The notes beneath the pieces were generated by a model that had not been told where the DNA came from, did no database searches, and saw only the letters and a program-made list of their open reading frames with translations. Source: Aliiroseovarius sp. Z3 (GTDB taxonomy: Bacteria > Pseudomonadota > Alphaproteobacteria > Rhodobacterales > Rhodobacteraceae). From it: DNA of 64,000 nt. This document shows positions 1 to 9,835 of the stretch, in pieces. The first letter of the stretch is position 1; the number at the start of each line of letters is the position of its first letter. Location: the NCBI RefSeq assembly GCF_029105185.1, contig NZ_JAFMZK010000003.1, positions 248,001 through 312,000 of the forward strand, given 5' to 3'. Made by a program: the position numbers and the translations under genes.

Positions 1-1
1 G

Positions 2-1651
2 CACCAGGCCATTGAGGCCAAGGAAGGCTGCAAGACGCAGCCCGAGAACGTGACGCTCGCCTCGGTCACCTTCCAGAACTATTTCCGCCTGTACAACAAG
101 CTTTCTGGCATGACCGGCACGGCGCTGACCGAAGCGGACGAGTTTGACGAGATCTATAAGCTGGGCGTGGTCGAAATTCCGACCAACCGCCCCATCGCGC
201 GTGTTGATGAACACGATGCGGTCTATCGCACAACAGGCGAGAAATATGCCGCTGTGGTCGAGGAAATTCGCGCGGCCAACGAAAAAGGCCAGCCGATCCT
301 TGTTGGCACAACCTCGATTGAGAAATCCGAGGAACTTTCGCGGCTTCTGACCGAAGCCGGCATCAAGCACGATGTCCTGAACGCGCGCCAGCACGAGCGC
401 GAAGCTCAGATCGTCGCCGATGCGGGCAAGTTAGGCTCTGTTACAATCGCCACCAACATGGCGGGGCGCGGGACCGACATCAAACTGGGCGGCAACGTCG
501 AGTTCAAGGTGATGGAGGCCATTGCCGCCGATCCTGACGGCAATCCCGACGAAATCCGCGCCAAGATCGAAGCTGCCCACGAGGCGGACGAGCAGGCAGT
601 CAAGGATGCGGGTGGGCTGTTCGTTCTGGCCACCGAACGTCACGAAAGCCGCCGGATCGACAACCAGCTGCGCGGTCGCTCCGGCCGTCAGGGTGACCCC
701 GGCAAATCATCGTTCTTCCTGTCACTTGAAGACGATCTGATGCGTATTTTCGGGTCCGAACGGTTGGAAAAAGTGCTGTCTACCCTTGGCATGAAAGAAG
801 GCGAGGCGATCATCCACCCGTGGGTGAACAAATCGCTGGAACGCGCGCAGGCCAAGGTCGAAGGTCGCAACTTTGACATTCGTAAGCAGCTTCTGAAATT
901 CGATGACGTGATGAACGATCAGCGGAAGGCGATCTTTGGACAGCGTCTGGAAATCATGGAAGCCGAAGACTTGTCGGAAATCGTTGGCGACATGCGTCAT
1001 CAGGTCATCGACGATCTGGTCGACGTCCATATGCCGCCGAAATCCTATGCCGACCAGTGGGATACCGCTGGTCTGCAAGCAGCAGCGATCGAGAATCTGG
1101 GCTTTGAAGCCCCGGTGATCGACTGGGCCGCCGAGGAAGGCGTGGACGATGACAGCATTCGTGAACGGCTTTACGATGCCTCGGACGAGTTTATGGCGAA
1201 GAAGGCCGCCGAGTTCGGCCCGGAAACCATGCGCTCGATTGAAAAACAACTGGTGCTGCAAACCATCGACAGCAAGTGGCGCGAACATCTTCTGACGCTG
1301 GACCACCTGCGGTCGGTTGTTGGCTTCCGCGGGTATGCCCAACGCGACCCGCTGAACGAATATAAGAACGAAGCCTTCCAGCTGTTCGAGAGCATGCTTG
1401 ATGGCTTGCGCTCTGACGTGACCAAGAAGCTGGCGCAGATTCGCCCGATGTCCGAAGCCGAACAGCAGGCGATGATGCAGCAGATGGTGCAGCAACAGCA
1501 GGCGTTGGCGCAGGCGGCGGACAACGCACAGGATGCCAAGGACGGGTTCGACGAAACCAATCCGGCCACATGGGGCAACCCGTCACGCAACGACCCCTGT
1601 CCTTGTGGATCGGGCAAGAAGTTCAAGCATTGTCACGGTCGTCTGGCCTGA
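2..1651 (+). CDS. secA: Protein translocase subunit SecA, 3' part
   Basis: This is the C-terminal part of the ATPase motor that drives preproteins through SecYEG. The reading frame is open from base 2, so the gene starts left of the window. Visible SecA landmarks are the [11 protein letters not shown] segment, the second helicase-like domain ([14 protein letters not shown], then the arginine-rich [13 protein letters not shown]), the helical scaffold, and the C-terminal zinc motif [14 protein letters not shown] that binds SecB and phospholipid. A glutamine-rich linker (about window bases 1470-1515) precedes the zinc tail, as is common in the family. About 550 of the usual 880-900 residues are present. 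Identity is certain from these motifs. Confidence 0.98.
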   Translation, partial: HQAIEAKEGCKTQPENVTLASVTFQNYFRLYNKLSGMTGTALTEADEFDEIYKLGVVEIPTNRPIARVDEHDAVYRTTGEKYAAVVEEIRAANEKGQPILVGTTSIEKSEELSRLLTEAGIKHDVLNARQHEREAQIVADAGKLGSVTIATNMAGRGTDIKLGGNVEFKVMEAIAADPDGNPDEIRAKIEAAHEADEQAVKDAGGLFVLATERHESRRIDNQLRGRSGRQGDPGKSSFFLSLEDDLMRIFGSERLEKVLSTLGMKEGEAIIHPWVNKSLERAQAKVEGRNFDIRKQLLKFDDVMNDQRKAIFGQRLEIMEAEDLSEIVGDMRHQVIDDLVDVHMPPKSYADQWDTAGLQAAAIENLGFEAPVIDWAAEEGVDDDSIRERLYDASDEFMAKKAAEFGPETMRSIEKQLVLQTIDSKWREHLLTLDHLRSVVGFRGYAQRDPLNEYKNEAFQLFESMLDGLRSDVTKKLAQIRPMSEAEQQAMMQQMVQQQQALAQAADNAQDAKDGFDETNPATWGNPSRNDPCPCGSGKKFKHCHGRLA

Positions 1652-1738
1652 TCGCGCGCGCTGACAATATCAGTGGTTGAAATCCGACGCGCCAATTCGG
1701 ATGATTGCGCAAGGGGTTTGCACGGGTTGGGGGGCGCC

Positions 1739-3298
1739 ATGAACATTTTGCGCGCGGTCATCGCGATGGCATATGTGATGCTGGCAACCGGCCAGGCCGC
1801 TTTTGCGGACGACGTGACACTGACGTCGCGAGATGGCGCGATCGAGTTGACCGGCACCCTTCTGACCTTCGACGGCGAATTTTATCGCGTAGATACCGAG
1901 TTCGGCATCCTGACGGTCGACAGCTCTGGCGTCACGTGCGAAGGACCGGGCTGTCCCAGCCTTGGTCCGTTTGTGGCCGAGCTGACCATTTCCGGCGCCT
2001 ACACCATGGGCGAAGTGTTGTTTCCCGCCTTGGTCGAAGGGTTCGCCCTGCGCGAGGGCTATGCGCTTAAACGTGAAGAGGTGTTGGGCATCGGAACGCT
2101 CTATACGCTCTATGATGGCGCTTCCGGGCAGGAACAGGCTCGCATTACGATCAAGTTGACATCAAGTGCCGAAGGGTTCGCGGACCTGCTTGGGCAGCAG
2201 GCCGACATGGTTCTGTCAATGCGGCAGGCATCGACCCGCGAACGCAGCATGGCGCGCGAGGCCGGCCTTGGCGACCTTCGGATCGCGCGGCAAAGCCGGG
2301 TGATCGCGCTGGATGCTCTGGTGCCAATCGTGTCCCCAGGCAATCCCGTGACCAAACTGTCCATCGCGCAGTTGGCGGCGATTTACGCCGGAAAGGTCAG
2401 GAATTGGAGCGAGCTTGGCGGCGAAGACGCCCCCATCACGCCGTATCTGATGGACATCGAAGAAGGCTTCGGTCCCGCGTTTATGCAACAGGTCATCGCT
2501 GCAAGCGGAGTGACTTTGTCCGATCGGGTGCGGTTTCATCCATCGGTTTCCGCGCTGAATGACGCCATTGCGAATGATCCTTTCGGCATCGCCATTACTT
2601 CGTTTATGCGCCCCGGTAATGGCGAGGTGGTGCAGCTTTCCGGCACCTGTGGTTTCCGCGTGCGGGCCTCGGCCCGGTCGATCAAGGCCGAAGATTATCC
2701 ACTGACCATGCCGATGTATCTGTACCTGCCCGAACGCCGCTTGCCGCTTCTGGGGCGCGAGTTCCTGTCATATCTTCGCACCGACAGTGCGCAGTTCGTG
2801 ACCCGCCGCGCGGGCTTTGTCGATCAGGCTTTGACGCGCATTCCTATGCAGGATCAGGGGGATCGCATGGCCAATGCCATTGCGGCGGCGGGGGACGAGG
2901 TTGCGCTTCCTGAGCTTAAGCGCATGGTGGATCTGTTCGACGGCAAGGATCGCATGTCGATCAGCTTTCGGTTTGAAGGCGGCTCAACCCGGTTGGATGC
3001 GCCCTCCCGCTCTAACGTCGCGCTTCTGGCCAAGGCCTTGGAAAGCGGTCGCTTCGATGGGCATCAGATGGTGTTTGTCGGATTTTCCGATGGGCAAGGG
3101 GCGGCTGCGCAGAATCTGGATCTGGCACGCAAGCGGGCCACAGCGGTGCGCGAGCAGGTCTTGGCGCAGCTTGAAGCCTTTGACGACACCCGCGTGGATT
3201 TACAGGTTGATGCGTTTGGCGAAGCGATGCCAATGGCCTGCGACGACAGCGCATGGGGTCGCAGTGTCAACCGTCGGGTCGAAATCTGGGTTGATTGA
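1739..3298 (+). CDS. Exported PstS-like substrate-binding domain fused to OmpA C-terminal domain
   Basis: Predicted exported protein of 519 aa. I chose the ATG at 1739, which begins a clear signal peptide (ILRAVIAMAYVMLATGQAAFA). An upstream in-frame start at 1673 would place about 22 polar residues before it. The middle, roughly residues 80-360, looks like a phosphate-type periplasmic binding protein (IYAGKVRNWSELGG is typical of PstS-like proteins). The last 110 residues are an OmpA/MotB peptidoglycan-binding domain (VGFSDG, then NRRVEIWVD at the end). The fusion would tether a solute-binding domain to the cell wall. No transporter genes are adjacent. It follows secA by 87 bp and ends 2 bp from convergent radC. 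The ligand is unknown. Confidence 0.8.
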   Translation: MNILRAVIAMAYVMLATGQAAFADDVTLTSRDGAIELTGTLLTFDGEFYRVDTEFGILTVDSSGVTCEGPGCPSLGPFVAELTISGAYTMGEVLFPALVEGFALREGYALKREEVLGIGTLYTLYDGASGQEQARITIKLTSSAEGFADLLGQQADMVLSMRQASTRERSMAREAGLGDLRIARQSRVIALDALVPIVSPGNPVTKLSIAQLAAIYAGKVRNWSELGGEDAPITPYLMDIEEGFGPAFMQQVIAASGVTLSDRVRFHPSVSALNDAIANDPFGIAITSFMRPGNGEVVQLSGTCGFRVRASARSIKAEDYPLTMPMYLYLPERRLPLLGREFLSYLRTDSAQFVTRRAGFVDQALTRIPMQDQGDRMANAIAAAGDEVALPELKRMVDLFDGKDRMSISFRFEGGSTRLDAPSRSNVALLAKALESGRFDGHQMVFVGFSDGQGAAAQNLDLARKRATAVREQVLAQLEAFDDTRVDLQVDAFGEAMPMACDDSAWGRSVNRRVEIWVD

Positions 3299-3300
3299 CC

Positions 3301-4074
3301 CTATAGATAACCAGACCCCCGAAAGCTGAGTTCTGTAGATTTCCCGATGATCAGATGATCGTGCAGCGCCAGCCCCAAAGCGGTTGCCGCGTCATTCACC
3401 TGCTGGGTCATCTGGATATCGCTGTCCGAGGGTGTGGGGTCACCTGAAGGGTGGTTATGCACAAGGATGATTGCCGACGCATTCAGCTCCAGCGCCCGCT
3501 TGACCACCTCGCGTGGGTAAACTGGTACGTGATCAACGGTGCCCTGCCCTTGTGCCTCGTCCGCGATCAACACGTTCTTGCGATCCAGAAACAACACACG
3601 AAACTGTTCGGTATCGCGATGGGCCATGGTGGTATGGCAATAGTCCAGAACCGCATCCCAGGATGAAATCACATGCCGCTGTATGACGCGGCTGCGCGCC
3701 ATGCGCTGCGCGGCGGCTTCCACGATCTTTAGCTCGGTGATCACCGCATCGCCGATGCCCGGCACGTCTCGCAGGCGTTGTACGGGTGCCGTCACCACGC
3801 GGTTGAAGTCGCCAAAGGTGTCCAGCAAGCAGCGCGCCAGCGGCTTCACGTCGCGTCGTGGAATGGCGCGGAACAGTACAAGTTCCAGCATCTCATAATC
3901 CGGCATGGCCTGCGCCCCACCGGACATGAACCGGTCGCGCAGGCGTTTGCGGTGATCTTTGATATAGGAGGGCAACTTGCCGTCCTTCACCGCCACAGGA
4001 AGAACGGGGGCTTCGTCTGCATCAAACAATGCCTGAGGCATTTCGTCGAATTGGAATTGTCTGCTCTCGGTCAT
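3301..4074 (-). CDS. radC: RadC/UPF0758 family JAB-domain protein
   Basis: Member of the RadC family, historically linked to DNA repair but of uncertain biochemical role. An N-terminal helix-hairpin-helix stretch ([20 protein letters not shown]) is followed by a C-terminal JAMM/MPN-like metal site with [14 protein letters not shown]. Length (257 aa from the ATG at 4074) is normal. In-frame GTG and TTG codons lie up to 18 bp upstream without an obvious Shine-Dalgarno, so the start is uncertain. It lies downstream of dnaJ on the same strand, separated by a strong hairpin, and is convergent with the PstS/OmpA fusion gene. Confidence 0.9.
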   Translation of the reverse strand: MTESRQFQFDEMPQALFDADEAPVLPVAVKDGKLPSYIKDHRKRLRDRFMSGGAQAMPDYEMLELVLFRAIPRRDVKPLARCLLDTFGDFNRVVTAPVQRLRDVPGIGDAVITELKIVEAAAQRMARSRVIQRHVISSWDAVLDYCHTTMAHRDTEQFRVLFLDRKNVLIADEAQGQGTVDHVPVYPREVVKRALELNASAIILVHNHPSGDPTPSDSDIQMTQQVNDAATALGLALHDHLIIGKSTELSFRGSGYL

Positions 4075-4101
4075 GAGAGCAGACTGCACCAAGATTGGTA
4101 A

Positions 4102-4138
4102 ATGAAGGGTTAACCGATGAGGTTCGTTAACCCTTCAT
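4102..4138 (-). terminator. 13-bp perfect hairpin at the dnaJ 3' end
   Basis: ATGAAGGGTTAAC (4102-4114) pairs perfectly with GTTAACCCTTCAT (4126-4138) around an 11-nt loop. The right arm includes the dnaJ stop codon (4127-4129) and its last codons. No U-tract follows on the minus strand, so this may be an mRNA 3'-end stabiliser or a weak terminator rather than a classic intrinsic terminator. Confidence 0.6.
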
Positions 4139-5269
4139 CCCGTCCCAGAAGCTTTTGACCTTCGTAAAGAAGGACGAGCTTTCGGGGTTGTTCTCTTCCG
4201 ACAGTTTTTCGAACTCGCGCAGAAGCTCTTTTTGCTTCGTGGTCAGGTTCACCGGTGTTTCCACGGCAAGCTCGATATACATGTCGCCGCGTGGGCCACC
4301 GCGCAGGCCGGGCATGCCTTTCGAGCGCAGACGCATCTGCCGCCCCGACTGGCTGCCAGCCGGGATTTTCACGCGTGACCTGCCACCGTCTATGGTCGGC
4401 ACTTCGATGTCACCGCCCAGCGCCGCAGAGGCCATGGAAACAGGCACACGGCAATGAAGATGCGGGCCTTCGCGGTCGAAGATCGGATGCTCGGCCACGT
4501 CGATGAAGATGTAAAGGTCACCCGTTGGGCCGCCACGCAAGCCGGCTTCGCCTTCGCCGGACAGACGGATCCGTGTGCCGGTTTCAACACCTGCCGGGAT
4601 GTTGACGGACAAAGAGCGTTCTTTGTGCTTGCGCCCAGCCCCACCGCAGCTTTTGCAGGGGTTCTGGATCATCTGGCCGGTGCCTTGACAGGTTGGACAG
4701 GTGCGCTCGACCGTAAAGAATCCTTGCTGCGCGCGGACCTTGCCCATGCCAGAGCAGGTTGGGCAAACCGTGGGTTCAGCACCCGCTTCGGCACCCGTCC
4801 CATTGCATTCGTCACAGGACACAGATGTCGGCACGTTGATGGTTTTTTGCAAACCGGCAAACGCCTCTTCCAGCGTCACGCGCAGGTTGTAACGCAGGTC
4901 AGACCCACGCTGGGCACGCGCACCACCGCCACGTCCGCCCCCCATGAAGTCGCCGAACAGGTCGTCGAACACATCGGAAAACGCACTGGCGAAATCGCCA
5001 TTGCCGCCATGATGCCCGCCACCGGGACGACCACCCATGCCACCATCGAAAGCGGCATGTCCAAACCGGTCATAAGCGGCTTTTTTATCGGCGTCTTTCA
5101 GGACGTCGTAAGCCTCGTTCGCTTCTTTGAACTGGGCTTCTGCATCGGGGTTGTCCGAGTTGCGATCGGGGTGAAGCTCTTTCGCCTTCTTGCGATAGGC
5201 CTTCTTCAGCTCCTCCGCAGATGCGCCTTTCGACACGCCGAGAACTTCGTAATAATCACGCTTTGACAT
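4127..5269 (-). CDS. dnaJ: Co-chaperone DnaJ
   Basis: Hsp40 partner of DnaK that delivers unfolded clients and stimulates DnaK ATPase. The 380-aa protein has all type I parts: a J-domain with HPD at residues 33-35, a Gly/Phe-rich linker (about 75-120), a zinc domain with four CxxCxGxG-type repeats (starting CDECNGTG and CPTCSGMG), and the C-terminal client-binding domains. It is 63 bp downstream of dnaK on the same strand, the standard dnaK-dnaJ arrangement. The start is the ATG giving [12 protein letters not shown]. Confidence 0.98.
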   Translation of the reverse strand: MSKRDYYEVLGVSKGASAEELKKAYRKKAKELHPDRNSDNPDAEAQFKEANEAYDVLKDADKKAAYDRFGHAAFDGGMGGRPGGGHHGGNGDFASAFSDVFDDLFGDFMGGGRGGGARAQRGSDLRYNLRVTLEEAFAGLQKTINVPTSVSCDECNGTGAEAGAEPTVCPTCSGMGKVRAQQGFFTVERTCPTCQGTGQMIQNPCKSCGGAGRKHKERSLSVNIPAGVETGTRIRLSGEGEAGLRGGPTGDLYIFIDVAEHPIFDREGPHLHCRVPVSMASAALGGDIEVPTIDGGRSRVKIPAGSQSGRQMRLRSKGMPGLRGGPRGDMYIELAVETPVNLTTKQKELLREFEKLSEENNPESSSFFTKVKSFWDGMKG

Positions 5270-5332
5270 GGAAATCTCCCTTTGGGAGGGGGCAGGGCCG
5301 CAAGGGCAGCCCCGCCCGTTACCTATTCAGAC

Positions 5333-7246
5333 TTAACGCTTGTTTTCGTCGTCAAGGTCTTCGAAGTCGGCGTCGACAATGTCGTCATCCACTGCCGAAG
5401 GGCCATCAGCTTCTTCAGGCTCTTCGCCAGCCGCTTCTTCCTGCTGCGACTTATAGATCGCTTCACCCAGCTTCATGGCCGCTTCAGTGACGTTCTGGAT
5501 GCCCGACTTGATCTTGTCGGCATTGTCTTCTTCCATCACGTCTTTCAGAGCGGCAATGGCCAGCTCGATCGCTTCGATCGTGGTCGGGTCGACCTTGTCG
5601 TTGTGCTCTTCCATCGCCTTTTCGGTCGAATGGATCAGGCTTTCGGCCTGGTTCTTGGCTTCGACAAGCTCTTTGCGCTCTTTATCGGCCTCGGCGTTGG
5701 CTTCAGCGTCTTTCACCATTGCTTCGATATCCTCATCCGAGAGGCCACCCGAGGCTTGGATGGTGATTTTCTGCTCTTTGCCGGTGCCTTTGTCCTTGGC
5801 GCCCACTTCAACGATGCCGTTGGCGTCGATGTCGAAGGTCACCTCGATCTGAGGCATGCCGCGCGGTGCCGGCGGGATGTCTTCCAGATTGAACTGGCCC
5901 AGGATCTTGTTGTCCGCAGCCATCTCACGCTCACCTTGGAACACGCGCAGGGTCACGGCGTTCTGGTTGTCTTCCGCGGTCGAGAAGATCTGCGACTTCT
6001 TGGTCGGGATCGTCGTGTTGCGGTCGATCAGGCGGGTGAATACACCGCCCAGCGTTTCGATGCCCAAGGACAGCGGGGTCACGTCCAGCAACACAACGTC
6101 TTTCACGTCACCTTGCAGAACACCGGCCTGAATGGCGGCACCCATGGCCACAACCTCGTCAGGGTTCACACCCTTATGCGGCTCTTTCCCGAAGAACTTG
6201 GACACCTCTTCGATGACCTTCGGCATACGGGTCATACCACCGACCAGAACCACCTCGTCGATATCGTCCTTCGACAGGCCAGCGTCTTTCAGTGCGGCTT
6301 GGCAAGGCTTCATCGAGCGTTTGATCAGGTCAGACACAAGGCTTTCCAGCTTGGCGCGGGTCAGCTTCATGACCATGTGCAGGGGCGAGCCATCCGACCC
6401 CATCGAGATGAAGGGCTGGTTGATCTCGGTCTGCGACGAGCTGGACAGTTCGATCTTGGCTTTCTCAGCGGCTTCTTTCAGGCGCTGCAGAGCCATCTTG
6501 TCTTTCGACAGATCGACCTGGTTTTCCTTTTTGAACTCATCGACCAGATACTGAACGATGCGCATGTCGAAGTCTTCACCACCAAGGAACGTGTCGCCGT
6601 TGGTCGATTTCACTTCAAAAAGGCCGTCGTCGATTTCCAGAATGGTCACGTCGAAGGTCCCGCCGCCAAGGTCATAGACCGCAATGGTGTGGGTTTCCGA
6701 CTTGTCCAGACCATAGGCCAGCGCGGCGGCGGTCGGCTCGTTGATGATCCGCAGCACTTCAAGGCCAGCGATTTTGCCGGCGTCTTTGGTGGCCTGACGC
6801 TGAGCGTCGTTGAAATATGCAGGCACGGTGATCACGGCCTGAGTGACTTCTTCACCCAGATAGCTTTCTGCCGTTTCTTTCATCTTGCCCAGAATGAAGG
6901 CCGAGATTTGCGAGGGCGAGTATTTCTGCCCGGCCGCTTCGACCCATGCGTCACCATTGCCGCCATCAACGATGGAGTAAGGGACAAGTTTCTTGTCTTT
7001 CTCGACAGCCGGGTCCTGCATGTTGCGACCGATCAGGCGCTTCACGGCGAAGACGGTGTTGTCGGGGTTGGTGACAGCCTGCCGTTTGGCCGATTGACCA
7101 ACGAGGCGTTCGTCGTCCTTGAAGGCGACGATCGAAGGCGTCGTGCGCGCGCCCTCTGAGTTTTCGATGACCCGCGGTTGCGAGCCGTCCATAATGGCAA
7201 CACAAGAGTTGGTGGTGCCGAGGTCGATACCGATGACTTTAGCCAT
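5333..7246 (-). CDS. dnaK: Chaperone DnaK (Hsp70)
   Basis: ATP-dependent Hsp70 chaperone of 637 aa. The nucleotide-binding domain begins at once ([11 protein letters not shown]) and contains the [14 protein letters not shown] and [13 protein letters not shown] motifs. The substrate-binding domain follows, then an acidic C-terminal tail with the EEVD-like end replaced by a D/E-rich stretch, as is common in alphaproteobacteria. I chose the ATG at 7246, with AGAGGA upstream. A TTG two codons earlier also fits the frame. It is followed by dnaJ and faces the divergent alkB gene across a gap with a possible heat-shock promoter. Confidence 0.99.
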   Translation of the reverse strand: MAKVIGIDLGTTNSCVAIMDGSQPRVIENSEGARTTPSIVAFKDDERLVGQSAKRQAVTNPDNTVFAVKRLIGRNMQDPAVEKDKKLVPYSIVDGGNGDAWVEAAGQKYSPSQISAFILGKMKETAESYLGEEVTQAVITVPAYFNDAQRQATKDAGKIAGLEVLRIINEPTAAALAYGLDKSETHTIAVYDLGGGTFDVTILEIDDGLFEVKSTNGDTFLGGEDFDMRIVQYLVDEFKKENQVDLSKDKMALQRLKEAAEKAKIELSSSSQTEINQPFISMGSDGSPLHMVMKLTRAKLESLVSDLIKRSMKPCQAALKDAGLSKDDIDEVVLVGGMTRMPKVIEEVSKFFGKEPHKGVNPDEVVAMGAAIQAGVLQGDVKDVVLLDVTPLSLGIETLGGVFTRLIDRNTTIPTKKSQIFSTAEDNQNAVTLRVFQGEREMAADNKILGQFNLEDIPPAPRGMPQIEVTFDIDANGIVEVGAKDKGTGKEQKITIQASGGLSDEDIEAMVKDAEANAEADKERKELVEAKNQAESLIHSTEKAMEEHNDKVDPTTIEAIELAIAALKDVMEEDNADKIKSGIQNVTEAAMKLGEAIYKSQQEEAAGEEPEEADGPSAVDDDIVDADFEDLDDENKR

Positions 7247-7360
7247 GCTCAAAATCCTCTCTTAGGCGATGTTGTGGGAGCCGACCTTGCAAAGCATCGG
7301 CCCCTGATCCCAGATTTCTGACCGAATGGGCGTGCCCCAATCCGGCGTCTCGGCGTATAT

Positions 7361-7395
7361 AAGTAGGGGAAATGGGGCCTGCAAGCGTTCAAGGG
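7361..7395 (-). promoter_or_regulatory. Possible RpoH (heat-shock) promoter of dnaK
   Basis: On the minus strand, CCCTTGAA (7388-7395) matches the sigma-32 -35 element. About 18 bases further on lies CCCCTACTT, a plausible alphaproteobacterial -10. A CCCCATTT block also lies nearer, at a 10-nt spacing that is too short. The position about 115 bp upstream of dnaK is sensible. This is inferred from consensus resemblance only. Confidence 0.35.
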
Positions 7396-7439
7396 TGCGG
7401 AAAGGCGTAAAAAAACGAGTCAATTTCAGGGTTTTGACC

Positions 7440-8084
7440 ATGATTGCGCATGACATACCCCCAATGGATCTGGCGGGGGCAAAGCTTTTCAAAGGGATGC
7501 TGGACCGCACGGCGCAAGAGACGCTGGTCGAGGCGCTGCGGGACGTGGCGTCCGCTGCCCCGTTTTTCCACCCTGAGACGCGGTGGGGAAAAAAGATGTC
7601 GGTGCGGATGACATCAGCAGGACGGTTGGGCTGGGTGTCGGATCGGCGCGGGTATCGCTATGAACCGCGCCACTCCTCTGGCGCGGCGTGGCCCGAAATC
7701 CCTGACCTCGTACTCGCGGTCTGGCGGGCGGTATCCGGTACGGGACGGCGGCCTGACTGTTGCTTGGTCAACTATTATGGCAAAGGCGCACGGATGGGGC
7801 TGCATCAGGACCGTGACGAGGGGGACTTCTCGTATCCGGTCGTGTCGATCAGCATCGGCGACGACGCCCTGTTTCGGATTGGCGGGACCGAGCGGCAGGG
7901 TCCGACGCAATCCGCTTGGCTCGCCTCGGGTGACGTGCTCGTATTGGATGGGCCATCACGTCTGGCGTATCACGGGATTGACCGTTTGCGCTTTGGGTCG
8001 TCTGATCTTTTGCGCGATCGCGGGCGGATCAACCTGACGCTTCGGGTGGTGGACATCCCGTCAGCCACCAGCGGCGATGCCTAA
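7440..8084 (+). CDS. alkB: Alpha-ketoglutarate-dependent DNA repair dioxygenase AlkB
   Basis: Fe(II)/2-oxoglutarate dioxygenase that removes methyl groups from 1-methyladenine and 3-methylcytosine in DNA and RNA. In the 214-aa protein the iron ligands are visible as HQD (H122, D124) and H178. The 2-oxoglutarate-binding arginines R196 and R202 have the same six-residue spacing as in E. coli AlkB. NYYGKGARMGLHQDRDE is the family core. I chose the ATG at 7440; the frame is open further upstream, but that stretch looks non-coding and overlaps the dnaK promoter region. It overlaps the convergent permease gene by 4 bp. It is unrelated to the alkane hydroxylase at 31.3 kb, which is also called AlkB. 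Confidence 0.93.
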   Translation: MIAHDIPPMDLAGAKLFKGMLDRTAQETLVEALRDVASAAPFFHPETRWGKKMSVRMTSAGRLGWVSDRRGYRYEPRHSSGAAWPEIPDLVLAVWRAVSGTGRRPDCCLVNYYGKGARMGLHQDRDEGDFSYPVVSISIGDDALFRIGGTERQGPTQSAWLASGDVLVLDGPSRLAYHGIDRLRFGSSDLLRDRGRINLTLRVVDIPSATSGDA

Positions 8085-8902
8085 CGACGGGCATCCCAAC
8101 TGGCCGACACGTATTTGCGGCTGTAGCTGTCGCCCATAAGGCCAAGGAACGCCAGCACGACGGATACGATCAGTGGATACTGCCAGCTGGAATAATGCGG
8201 GAAATAGTTGATGAAAGTGTATCCGCGCGCCTGATCAATAATGTGGAACAACGGGTTCCACGAAAACAAGGCCAACATAAAAAACGGAAGCGTGTTGGCC
8301 AGGAACATCTTACCCGACGCGAACATGTTCACGCGCATATACAGGGTCGTGGCGACCTGCGTGAATTGCGGGAACCATGGCTTCAGCGCCATGAAAATGA
8401 TACCAACAGACACGCCGTTAAACCAGCCAAGCAGCAGCATCATGAATGCACCGCTGGGGTCGTGGAACTCGACGGTTCTAAACGCCAGACTGTATGCCGT
8501 CAGCATCACGACAATCGACAGGATTTGCAGATAAAGTGACGACAAGGCAGCCGCGACGATAGATACGAGCGTATTCATCGGCCCATGCAGCATCATGGTC
8601 GAGGTCGGGCCAGCAGAGCTGGACACCGCTTTCATGGTCTTGACGTTCGTCATGAAGATGAAGACGCCGGACATGATATAGAGCAGAAAGTCCCCCCGGA
8701 TAGCAGCCGTTCGCAGGCCGAGCACGCTCATCATCACAAAAAAGACGGCGATCATCAGAAGCGATTGAAGGATATTGAGCAGCAGGCCGATAACTGCGTT
8801 CGGATGCGATTTTCGAAGGTCATAGACCGTCGCATGATAAATCACCGACGCCATCGAGGTCGCAGCCTCAAACCGGGTTCTGTTCACCTTGACTTCAAAC
8901 AT
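8081..8902 (-). CDS. ABC-2 type polysaccharide export permease (KpsM/Wzm-like)
   Basis: Inner-membrane permease of 273 aa with about six hydrophobic segments, starting at residues 40-60 (NAVIGLLLNILQSLLMIAVF). It resembles capsule or O-antigen ABC exporter permeases, which move lipid-linked polysaccharide out of the cytoplasm together with a KpsT/Wzt-type ATPase. No such ATPase gene is next to it: the downstream gene on this strand is convergent alkB, and cysQ is divergent upstream. The location beside kdsB, galU and glycosyltransferases supports a role in surface-glycan export. Substrate and partner are unknown. Confidence 0.8.
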   Translation of the reverse strand: MFEVKVNRTRFEAATSMASVIYHATVYDLRKSHPNAVIGLLLNILQSLLMIAVFFVMMSVLGLRTAAIRGDFLLYIMSGVFIFMTNVKTMKAVSSSAGPTSTMMLHGPMNTLVSIVAAALSSLYLQILSIVVMLTAYSLAFRTVEFHDPSGAFMMLLLGWFNGVSVGIIFMALKPWFPQFTQVATTLYMRVNMFASGKMFLANTLPFFMLALFSWNPLFHIIDQARGYTFINYFPHYSSWQYPLIVSVVLAFLGLMGDSYSRKYVSASWDARR

Positions 8903-9034
8903 GGCGCTGCCTTTTTGCCCGCAATGGGGGGATTCTCGCAGGGAAATCTTGCCGTTCCTTTACCCAATCATCATAAGTGGGCGAAATTATGTAATCAACT
9001 GGACCGCGCGATGTGGCGGGTTAGGAGCAAGGCC

Positions 9035-9832
9035 TTGGATTTTAACCGTTTGGAAAGCGTCATGCGCAAACTGGCGCTTGAGGCCGGCGATGTGATCATG
9101 GAGATCTATGGTTCGGATGATTTTGACGTCCGGTCGAAATCTGATGATAGCCCGGTGACTGCCGCCGACGAAGCGGCGGATGCCGTGATCTCGGCCGGGT
9201 TGCGCGATGCCTTTCCAGATGTGCTCTTGGTGACGGAAGAGCAGTCCGACAGTCACGGACAGCAGGCCAGCGCGTTTCTGATCGTCGATCCGTTGGATGG
9301 CACCAAGGAGTTCATTCACCGGCGCGGCGATTTCACTGTGAATATTGCCTATGTCGTGGACGGCACGCCTGTTCGTGGGGTTGTCTACGCCCCTGCAAAA
9401 GGCCGCATGTTCTTCACCCGCGCCGATGGCAGAAGCGTCGAGGAGCAAGGCCCTTTCGACAAGGGCGCCGTCGGTGACATGTCACCAATTTCCGTCACCA
9501 CCCCGGACAACGACGCCCTGATGATCGTGGCGTCGAAGTCGCACCGCGATCAGGCCACGGATGATTACATCGGCAAATATGCGGTGAAAGACATGCGGTC
9601 GGCTGGCAGTTCGTTGAAGTTCTGCCTTGTCGCCACCGGCGAGGCCGATCTTTATCCCCGTGTGGGCCGCACGATGGAATGGGACACCGCCGCCGGTCAT
9701 GCGGTGCTGAAGGGTGCAGGTGGGGACGTCGTGCGTTTTGACGATCACACCCCGCTGACCTATGGCAAACCGGACTATGCCAATCCGTTTTTCATCGCCT
9801 ACGCCCCCGGGGTGGAGCTGAAGAAAGCCTGA
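9035..9832 (+). CDS. cysQ: 3'(2'),5'-bisphosphate nucleotidase CysQ
   Basis: Mg-dependent phosphatase that converts 3'-phosphoadenosine 5'-phosphate (PAP, the by-product of PAPS use) to AMP. The inositol-monophosphatase-fold signatures are DPLDGTKEFIHRRGDF and, near the C-terminus, EWDTAAGHAVLKGAGG. I chose a TTG start at 9035 because AGGAG lies 7 nt before it and the resulting 265 aa matches the family. Alternatives are ATG 9011, without a good ribosome site, and ATG 9062, which would trim the first helix. kdsB follows 3 bp later, so the two are co-transcribed. A PAPS-type sulfotransferase lies 6 kb downstream on the same strand. Confidence 0.9.
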   Translation: MDFNRLESVMRKLALEAGDVIMEIYGSDDFDVRSKSDDSPVTAADEAADAVISAGLRDAFPDVLLVTEEQSDSHGQQASAFLIVDPLDGTKEFIHRRGDFTVNIAYVVDGTPVRGVVYAPAKGRMFFTRADGRSVEEQGPFDKGAVGDMSPISVTTPDNDALMIVASKSHRDQATDDYIGKYAVKDMRSAGSSLKFCLVATGEADLYPRVGRTMEWDTAAGHAVLKGAGGDVVRFDDHTPLTYGKPDYANPFFIAYAPGVELKKA

Positions 9833-9835
9833 TGG

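Noticed and set aside
5270-5332. A terminator between dnaK and dnaJ
   Set aside because: GC-rich complementary blocks are present but give no clean stem with a U-tract.
5282-7159. A 625-codon open frame antisense to dnaK
   Set aside because: It is a mirror of the highly conserved, GC-biased dnaK gene; the protein has no plausible family features and dnaK is certain.
8585-9010. Upstream extension of the cysQ frame across the permease gene
   Set aside because: It runs antisense through the permease; the TTG at 9035 with AGGAG fits the family length.
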